From: Kitasatospora sp. GAS204B
GTDB lineage: Bacteria > Actinomycetota > Actinomycetes > Streptomycetales > Streptomycetaceae
Direction: 5' to 3'
NCBI RefSeq assembly: GCF_029892155.1
Contig: NZ_JARZAG010000007.1
Span: 62,001-126,000, forward strand
DNA length: 64,000 nt
How positions within the stretch are numbered: position 1 is the first letter of the stretch; each line of letters begins with the position of its first letter. Positions 58,223-64,000 of this stretch are shown here, piece after piece. Position numbers and translations under genes: made by a program. The notes beneath the pieces are model-generated. The model searched no databases. It was not told the origin of the DNA and saw only the letters and a program-made list of their open reading frames with translations.

Positions 58223-59266
58223 TCAGACGACCGTCCAGGTGTCCTTCCCCGACAGCAGGTCGGCCAGCTCGCCCGCGCCGTGCTGCTCGACGGCGGTGGC
58301 CAGCTGATCGGCCATCAGCGTGTCGTAGACCGGCCGCTCGACGCTGCGCAGCACGCCGATCGGGGTGTGGTGCAGCGTGTCGTTGTCGGCCAGGCGGGAG
58401 AGCGCGAACGCGGTGACGGGGCTGGCCGCGTGGGCGTCGTGCACCAGCACGTCGGCCTGGTTGGTCTCGGTGACCTGGGCGACGGTCAGCTCGCCGCTGG
58501 CCGGGTCGCGGAAGACGCCCTGGTCGGCGAAGGTGATCGGCTGTCCGTGCTCCAGCCGGATCAGCGCCCGGTCGGCGCCCGCCGGGTCCTTGAGCGCGTC
58601 GAAGGCGCCGTCGTTGAAGATGTTGCAGTTCTGGTAGATCTCCACCAGCGCCGTGCCCTGGTGCTCGGCGGCCGCGCGCAGCACCGAGGTGAGGTGCTTG
58701 CGGTCGGAGTCGAGGGTGCGGGCGACGAAGGTGGCCTCGGCGCCGAGCGCGAGCGAGACGGGGTTGAACGGCGCGTCCAGCGAGCCCATCGGGGTGGACT
58801 TGGTGATCTTGCCGACCTCCGAGGTCGGCGAGTACTGACCCTTCGTCAGGCCGTAGATCCGGTTGTTGAAGAGCAGGATCTTCAGGTTGACGTTGCGGCG
58901 CAGCGCGTGGATCAGGTGGTTGCCGCCGATCGAGAGCGCGTCGCCGTCGCCGGTGACCACCCAGACGCTCAGGTCGCGCCGGGTGGCGGCAAGGCCGGTG
59001 GCGATCGCGGGGGCCCGGCCGTGGATCGAGTGCACCCCGTAGGTGTTCATGTAGTACGGGAACCGCGAGGAGCAGCCGATCCCGGAGACGAAGACGGTGT
59101 TCTCCCGCCGGATGCCCAGCTCCGGCATGAAGGACTGCACGGCCGCCAGGATCGCGTAGTCCCCGCAGCCGGGGCACCAGCGCACCTCCTGGTCGGTCTT
59201 GAAGTCCTTGGCGCTCTGCAGGGCGTCCGCCTTCGGCACCAGAGACAAGGACCTGAACTCACTCAT
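58223..59266 (-). CDS. korB: 2-oxoglutarate:ferredoxin oxidoreductase, beta subunit
   Basis: 347 residues. Thiamine diphosphate-binding GDGDALSIGGNHLIHALRRN and iron-sulfur cysteines in CPGCGDYAI and GIGCSSRF are present. Together with KorA it decarboxylates 2-oxoglutarate (or a related 2-oxoacid) to the CoA ester, reducing ferredoxin, as an oxygen-tolerant alternative in the TCA cycle. Its ATG overlaps the korA stop by eight bases, so the subunits are coupled. Confidence 0.93.
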   Translation of the reverse strand: MSEFRSLSLVPKADALQSAKDFKTDQEVRWCPGCGDYAILAAVQSFMPELGIRRENTVFVSGIGCSSRFPYYMNTYGVHSIHGRAPAIATGLAATRRDLSVWVVTGDGDALSIGGNHLIHALRRNVNLKILLFNNRIYGLTKGQYSPTSEVGKITKSTPMGSLDAPFNPVSLALGAEATFVARTLDSDRKHLTSVLRAAAEHQGTALVEIYQNCNIFNDGAFDALKDPAGADRALIRLEHGQPITFADQGVFRDPASGELTVAQVTETNQADVLVHDAHAASPVTAFALSRLADNDTLHHTPIGVLRSVERPVYDTLMADQLATAVEQHGAGELADLLSGKDTWTVV

Positions 59267-61208
59267 CGTCGTCGCTCCCGTCCAGCGTCCCGATCGCCGC
59301 CCACAACACGTCCGCCAACTGCGCCGCCTTGAACGGCAGTCCGCGCACCTGGTTGTAGGACTGGGCGTCCACCAGGTACTTGGCCCGCAGCAGCAGGGCG
59401 AGCTGGCCGAGGTTCATCTCCGGCACGATGACCTTGTCGTAACTCCCCAACACCGTGCCCAGGTTGGCCGGGAAGGGGTTGAGATTGCGCAGGTGCGCCT
59501 GGGCGACCTTGCCACCGTCCGCCCGCACCCGGCGCACCGCCGCGGTGATCGGGCCATAGGTGGAACCCCAGCCGATCACCAGCACCTCGGCCTCGCCGTC
59601 CGGGTCGTCGACCTCGATCGGGCGCACCTCGATGCCGTCCACCTTGGCCTGCCGGGTGCGGACCATCAGGTCGTGGTTGGCCGGGTCGTAGGAGATGTTG
59701 CCGGTGCCGTCCTGCTTCTCGATGCCGCCGATCCGGTGTTCCAGGCCCGCCGTGCCGGGCACCGCCCAGGGGCGGGCCAGGGTCTGCGGATCGCGCTTGT
59801 AGGGCCAGAACTCGCCCTCGGGGGTGTTCGGTCCGGTGGCGAAGTCGGGCTCGATGACCGGGAGTTCGGCTACCTGCGGGATCCGCCAGGGCTCCGAGCC
59901 GTTGGCCAGGTAGCCGTCCGAGAGCAGCAGCACCGGGGTCCGGTAGGTGACCGCGATCCGGGCCGCCTCCAGCGCCGCCTCGAAGCACTCGGCCGGGGTC
60001 GCCGGAGCCACGATCGGCACCGGGGCCTCGCCGTTGCGCCCGAACATCGCCTGCAGCAGGTCGGCCTGCTCGGTCTTGGTGGGCAGCCCGGTGGACGGGC
60101 CGCCGCGCTGGATGTCCACCACCAGCAGCGGCAGTTCGAGCGAGACCGCGAGACCGATGGTCTCCGACTTCAGCGCCACGCCCGGGCCCGAGGTGGTGGT
60201 GACGCCCAGCGAGCCGCCGAACGCCGCGCCCAGCGCGGCCCCGATGCCGGCGATCTCGTCCTCGGCCTGGAAGGTGCGCACGCCGAAGTTCTTGTGCTTG
60301 GACAGCTCGTGCAGGATGTCGGAGGCCGGGGTGATCGGGTAGGAGCCGAGGAAGAGCGGCAGGCCCGAACGCTGCGAGGCGGCGATCAGGCCATAGGAGA
60401 GCGCCAGGTTGCCGGAGATGTTGCGGTAGGTGCCGGGCGGCAGCTTGGCCGGCGGCACCTCGTAGGAGACCGCGAAGTCCTCGGTGGTCTCACCGAAGTT
60501 CCACCCCGCCTTGAACGCCAGCACGTTGGCCTCGGCGATCGCCGGCTTCTTGGCGAACTTGGTGCGCAGGAACGATTCGGTCCCCTTGGTGGGGCGGTGG
60601 TACATCCAGGAGAGCAGCCCGAGCGCGAACATGTTCTTGGCCCGCTCGGCGTCCTTGCGGGCCAGCCCGCTCTCCTTGAGCGCCTCCAGGGTCAGCGTGG
60701 TCAGCGGCACCTTGTGCAGGTGGAAGCCGTCGAGCGAGCCGTCGCCGAGCGGGTCTGCGGCGTAACCCACCTTGGCCAGCGCCCGCTTGGTGAACTCGTC
60801 GGTGTCGACGATGATCTCCGCGCCCTTCGGCAGGTCGGGCAGGTTCGCCTTGAGCGCGGCCGGGTTCATCGCGACCAGCACGTTCGGCGCGTCGCCCGGG
60901 GTGAGGATGTCGTGGTCGGCGAAGTGCAGTTGGAAGCTGGAGACGCCCGGCAGGGTGCCCTGTGGGGCCCGGATCTCGGCGGGGAAGTTCGGCAGCGTGG
61001 AGAGGTCGTTGCCGAAGGAGGCGGTCTCGGACGTGAAGCGGTCCCCGGTGAGCTGCATGCCGTCACCGGAGTCGCCGGCGAACCGGATGATCACCCGGTC
61101 CACCCGCCGGATCGGCTTGACGCGCCGGGGTGCGCCTGGCGCTGGTCGGCCGTTCGGCGCGTCCGGGCCACCGCTCGCTGTCTCTGCCTGATCGACCTCG
61201 CTGGTCAC
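59259..61208 (-). CDS. korA: 2-oxoglutarate:ferredoxin oxidoreductase, alpha (gamma-alpha fused) subunit
   Basis: 649 residues. The N-terminal gamma domain (about 35-225) has FAGDSGDGMQLTGDRF, and the alpha domain follows with SYPITPASDILHELSKH and FQAEDEIAGIGAALGAAFGG. The two-subunit fused form is that of actinobacterial KorAB. Start GTG 61208 with GGGAGG nearby. A 15-base inverted repeat lies upstream at 61337-61351. Confidence 0.93.
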   Translation of the reverse strand: MTSEVDQAETASGGPDAPNGRPAPGAPRRVKPIRRVDRVIIRFAGDSGDGMQLTGDRFTSETASFGNDLSTLPNFPAEIRAPQGTLPGVSSFQLHFADHDILTPGDAPNVLVAMNPAALKANLPDLPKGAEIIVDTDEFTKRALAKVGYAADPLGDGSLDGFHLHKVPLTTLTLEALKESGLARKDAERAKNMFALGLLSWMYHRPTKGTESFLRTKFAKKPAIAEANVLAFKAGWNFGETTEDFAVSYEVPPAKLPPGTYRNISGNLALSYGLIAASQRSGLPLFLGSYPITPASDILHELSKHKNFGVRTFQAEDEIAGIGAALGAAFGGSLGVTTTSGPGVALKSETIGLAVSLELPLLVVDIQRGGPSTGLPTKTEQADLLQAMFGRNGEAPVPIVAPATPAECFEAALEAARIAVTYRTPVLLLSDGYLANGSEPWRIPQVAELPVIEPDFATGPNTPEGEFWPYKRDPQTLARPWAVPGTAGLEHRIGGIEKQDGTGNISYDPANHDLMVRTRQAKVDGIEVRPIEVDDPDGEAEVLVIGWGSTYGPITAAVRRVRADGGKVAQAHLRNLNPFPANLGTVLGSYDKVIVPEMNLGQLALLLRAKYLVDAQSYNQVRGLPFKAAQLADVLWAAIGTLDGSDDDE

Positions 61209-61336
61209 TGCCGCGAACCTCCCTCAGGGGTACCAGCCGCGGGCGTGAGCCGTGTGCCCCGTCCGCCTGGTGCACCGATCGCATCCTATGCGGGTCGCGA
61301 ATCCCTAGGCTGGAACTAAAGCAATCCGGCGCCACG

Positions 61337-61351
61337 GTGTATTCCGTACAC
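61337..61351. promoter_or_regulatory. inverted repeat GTGTA-N5-TACAC upstream of korA
   Basis: Perfect 5-bp arms lie 129 bases before the korA start. It may be an operator, but it is short and not a known Rex or FNR site. Confidence 0.35.
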
Positions 61352-61412
61352 ACCCGGGCGGTCGATACCCACCCGACCCACCCGGGCGCCGGGAGTGCCC
61401 TGGGGTGACCGG

Positions 61413-62075
61413 TCAGGAGTTCAGGTAGGTGAGCACCGCGAGCACCCGGCGGTGGTCCTCCGGGCCGGCCGCCAGGCCCAGCTTGAGGAAGATGTTGCTG
61501 ATGTGCTTCTCCACCGCGCCGTGCGAGACCACCAGCTGCTTGGCCACCGCGGCGTTGGTCCGGCCCTCGGCCATCAGGGCGAGCACCTCGCGCTCGCGCG
61601 GGGTCAGCCCGGCCAGCACGTCGCCCTTGCGGCTGCGGCTGAGCAGCTGCTGCACCACCTCGGGGTCCAGCGCGGTGCCGCCGCCGGCCACCCGGACCAC
61701 CGCGTCCACGAACTCGCGCACCTCGGCGACCCGGTCCTTGAGCAGGTAGCCCACTCCCCGGGTGGAGCCGGCCAGCAGCTCGGCTGCGTACTGCTGCTCG
61801 ACGTGCTGGGAGAGCACCAGCACCCCGAGGTCCGGGAAGCTCGCCCGCAGCTCCACGCAGGCCCGCACGCCCTCGTCGGTGTGGGTCGGCGGCATCCGCA
61901 CGTCGGCCACCACCACGTCCGGCAGCGCACCGGCGCCGGCCAGCTCGTGGATGGTGCGGATCAGCGCCTCGCCGTCACCCACCCCGGCGACCACCTCCAG
62001 GCCACGGTCGGTGAGCAGCCGGATCAGGCCTTCCCTGAGCAGGACCGAGTCCTCGGCGATGACGACGCGCAGCAT
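61413..62075 (-). CDS. NarL/FixJ-type response regulator, no adjacent kinase
   Basis: 220 residues from ATG 62075 (GGGGGAG site). The receiver domain (1-125) has acidic residues at 8-9, phospho-acceptor Asp58 in VVVADVRMPP, and the Lys of YLLKDRV. The C-terminal LuxR HTH (about 150-210) has LTPREREVLALMAEGRTNAAVAKQLVVS. No histidine kinase gene lies within the window on either side. It is 35 bases after the polyprenyl synthase gene on the same strand and may share its transcript. Confidence 0.9.
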   Translation of the reverse strand: MLRVVIAEDSVLLREGLIRLLTDRGLEVVAGVGDGEALIRTIHELAGAGALPDVVVADVRMPPTHTDEGVRACVELRASFPDLGVLVLSQHVEQQYAAELLAGSTRGVGYLLKDRVAEVREFVDAVVRVAGGGTALDPEVVQQLLSRSRKGDVLAGLTPREREVLALMAEGRTNAAVAKQLVVSHGAVEKHISNIFLKLGLAAGPEDHRRVLAVLTYLNS

Positions 62076-62110
62076 GGAGCTTCTCCCCCGGAGCAGTGGG
62101 CAACGACCGC

Positions 62111-63121
62111 TCACATGGTACGGATCGCCACCGCGTCGCAGAGCCCCTGCAGGGCCGCCTTGGCCGGTCCGTCCGGCAGCGGGGCGAGCAGCGCGCGGGC
62201 CTCCTCGGCGTAGCGCAGCGTCTCGCGGCGGGCGCGCTCCAGGGCGGGGTGACGGCGCAGCAGGCGCAGCGCCTCGGCGTGCGCCTGATCGTCCGTCAGG
62301 TCCTGCTGGAGCAGCTCGCGCAGCCGGGCGTCCTCGGGGTCGCTCTCGTCCAGCGGCATCGACTGCAGCAGCAGCACCGGCAGCGTGGGCACGCCCTCGC
62401 GCAGGTCGGTGCCGGGGGTCTTGCCGGACTCGTGGCCGTCGCTGGCGATGTCCAGCACGTCGTCGGCCAGCTGGAAGGCGATGCCCATCTTCTCGCCGTA
62501 CTCGGTGAGGATCTCCACCACGTGCGGCTCGGCGCCGGCCATCAGCGCGCCGAACCGGCCCGAGACGGCGATCAGCGCGCCGGTCTTGCCGGCCAGCACC
62601 TCCAGGTAGTGGGCCAGCGGGTCGTCCTCGAGGCCCGGCCCTGCGGTCTCCAGGATCTGGCCGGTGACCAGCCGCTCGAAGGCGTCGGCCTGGATCCGGA
62701 CCGCCTCGGGGCCGAGGTCGGAGAGCACCTGGGAGGCCTTGGAGAAGAGGAAGTCGCCGGTCAGGATGGCCACCGAGTTGTCCCAGCGGGCGTTCACCGT
62801 GGGCACGCCGCGGCGCACCGGGGCCTCGTCCATCACGTCGTCGTGGTACAGGGTGGCCAGGTGGGTCAGCTCGACCACCACGGCGGCCGGCACCACGCCG
62901 GGCGCGGTCGGGTCGCCGAACTGCGCGGCCAGCATCACCAGCAGCGGGCGGAAGCGCTTGCCGCCGGCCTTGATCAGGTGGCTCGCGGTGATGGCGATCA
63001 GCGGCCGGTCGCTCTGCACGGCCTCGGCCATCGCGGCCTCCACCGCCTCGAGTCCGGCCTGGACGTCACGGGTCAGATCGCGGTCCTGCACGCTGAGCCC
63101 GAAGGGTTCCACGACGGTCAC
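62111..63121 (-). CDS. polyprenyl diphosphate synthase, trans-type
   Basis: 336 residues from GTG 63121 (AGGAG eight bases before). Both Asp-rich motifs are intact: DDVMDEA (first) and DDVLDIASD (second), with the KAGGKRFRPLL substrate motif. It condenses IPP to a long-chain allylic diphosphate; beside NADH dehydrogenase genes the product is likely the menaquinone side chain (heptaprenyl or longer). The chain length cannot be assigned from these residues with certainty. Confidence 0.9.
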   Translation of the reverse strand: MTVVEPFGLSVQDRDLTRDVQAGLEAVEAAMAEAVQSDRPLIAITASHLIKAGGKRFRPLLVMLAAQFGDPTAPGVVPAAVVVELTHLATLYHDDVMDEAPVRRGVPTVNARWDNSVAILTGDFLFSKASQVLSDLGPEAVRIQADAFERLVTGQILETAGPGLEDDPLAHYLEVLAGKTGALIAVSGRFGALMAGAEPHVVEILTEYGEKMGIAFQLADDVLDIASDGHESGKTPGTDLREGVPTLPVLLLQSMPLDESDPEDARLRELLQQDLTDDQAHAEALRLLRRHPALERARRETLRYAEEARALLAPLPDGPAKAALQGLCDAVAIRTM

Positions 63122-63308
63122 GAAGACCACTCCTGTCGCCGGTCGATCATGCGGTCCGGTCCCTGTTGCGGCCGCTGCCATCCCCAGCAGCGTATCCGGT
63201 CACGAGTGGATCACTGTACGGGCGTGCGGGTAGCGCGGCGAAGATGGCGCCGGGCCCCGGGCGATCAACGCCCGGAACCCGGCGCACGAGCCGGTGAACT
63301 GCGCTGTC

Positions 63309-64000
63309 TCAGTGGGTGAACTGCGCCGCCTTGGACGCCAGGTCCAGGAAGTACTGCGGCAGCAGGCCCAGGCCCAGCGTGACGATCACGCCGAACGAGA
63401 TGGCCATCGTGGTGAAGACGCTGGGGATCGCCACCGCCGGGCCGTTCGGCTGCGGGTCGGAGAAGAACATCAGCACGATCACCCGGATGTAGAAGAACGC
63501 GGCCACCGCCGAACTCAGCACACCGACGATCACCAGCGGGGTCGCACCGCCCGCCGCCGCGGCCTGGAAGACCGCGAACTTACCGGTGAATCCGCTGGTC
63601 AGCGGGATCCCGGCGAAGGCCAGCAGGAAGAGCGCGAAGACCGCCGCGAGCAGCGGCGAGCGGCGCCCGAGCCCGGCCCAGCTGGACAGGTGGGTCGCCT
63701 CGCCCTTGGAGTCGCGCACCAGGGTGACCACCGCGAAGGCGCCCAGGGTGACGAAGGAGTAGGCCAGCAGGTAGAAGAGGACCGCACCGAGGCCCTGCCG
63801 GTTGGTGGCGATCACGCCGGTCAGGATGAACCCGGCGTGCGCGATCGAGGAGTACGCCAGCAGCCGCTTCACGTCCTGCTGGGTCACCGCGAGGATCGCG
63901 CCGACCACCATGGTGAGGATCGCCACCGCCCACATCACCGGGCGCCAGTCCCAGCGCAGCCCGGGCAGCGCGACGTAGAACAGGCGCAGCAGCGCGCCGA
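63309..64000 (-). CDS. nuoN: NADH-quinone oxidoreductase subunit N, N-terminus outside window
   Basis: The frame is open from the window edge to the stop at 63309 (about 229 residues). It contains VTQQDVKRLLAYSSIAHAGFIL, the conserved transmembrane-helix Lys/His motif of proton-pumping antiporter-like subunits, and AGIPLTSGFTGKFAVFQAA. This is the last subunit of complex I in the usual nuoA-N order. The polyprenyl synthase follows 187 bases downstream, consistent with a menaquinone-linked neighbourhood. Confidence 0.93.
   Translation of the reverse strand, partial: GALLRLFYVALPGLRWDWRPVMWAVAILTMVVGAILAVTQQDVKRLLAYSSIAHAGFILTGVIATNRQGLGAVLFYLLAYSFVTLGAFAVVTLVRDSKGEATHLSSWAGLGRRSPLLAAVFALFLLAFAGIPLTSGFTGKFAVFQAAAAGGATPLVIVGVLSSAVAAFFYIRVIVLMFFSDPQPNGPAVAIPSVFTTMAISFGVIVTLGLGLLPQYFLDLASKAAQFTH

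Noticed and set aside
1-64000. CRISPR array, prophage structural genes, transposase or rRNA
   Set aside because: None seen. Tandem repeats found are short and not of repeat-spacer type, and no capsid, portal, terminase or transposase motif was recognised.

Overview
The window is very GC-rich, its genes often start at GTG, and its gene content is that of a streptomycete (Streptomyces or Kitasatospora). Indicators include a one-polypeptide FO synthase, an Scr1-type regulator with a DUF397 partner, a GPP34 protein, KorAB beside a polyprenyl synthase and nuoN, and DasR-like sites before a chitinase. The genus cannot be fixed from the sequence alone.

Layout. 1-6.5 kb: end of murJ, a nitrilase-family amidohydrolase, a PucR regulator, an LCP cell-wall ligase and a secreted GH18 chitinase. 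6.58-14.4 kb: an island bounded by an intact tRNA-Arg(CCU) gene (14354-14426) and a same-orientation copy of that tRNA's 3' part (6578-6621). It carries a four-gene overlapping operon (class III cyclase-like protein, P-loop NTPase, SPFH-like protein, DUF4407 membrane protein), a divergent PycTM-like membrane effector and a cyclic-nucleotide-binding Crp-type regulator. 14.6-27.5 kb: a GT-B-like protein, an NB-ARC/TPR STAND protein, a rhomboid-like protein, a sugar-binding lipoprotein, polyprenol-phosphate mannose synthase, a D-Ala-D-Ala carboxypeptidase, GPP34, an Scr1/DUF397 pair and an ADP-ribosylglycohydrolase. 27.6-30.1 kb: an archaeal-type aspartyl-tRNA synthetase behind a T-box leader with an apparent GAC (Asp) specifier, then a MerR-thioredoxin pair. 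30.1-40.7 kb: small regulator/enzyme modules (TetR-monooxygenase, aldo/keto reductase, VapBC, MFS-ArsR, SDR-XRE, phosphotransferase, epimerase). 40.7-48.9 kb: an accessory run with an XRE/TPR regulator, a HATPase, and a compact string of radical SAM, unknown, exonuclease-like, P-loop kinase and two NUDIX genes, followed by a replication-like HTH protein and a Uma2 nuclease. 48.9-64 kb: conserved chromosome with fbiC, a LolA-like protein and ABC exporter, rarD, an ECF sigma factor, korAB, a response regulator, polyprenyl synthase and the end of nuoN.

The most interesting system is the tRNA-Arg island. A class III cyclase fold, a PycTM-like effector and a Crp-type cNMP sensor together resemble Pycsar anti-phage signalling. 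Unlike described two-gene Pycsar loci, the cyclase is locked into an operon with an NTPase, an SPFH protein and a DUF4407 protein. The C-terminus of the cyclase (residues 228-250) and the N-terminus of the adjacent NTPase (residues 43-63) share a short Gly/Asn/Val-rich motif, the arrangement expected of amyloid-type signalling motifs that connect NLR-like NTPases to partner proteins. Function in defence is inference; the gene content, overlaps, motif match and att-like repeat are read from the sequence.
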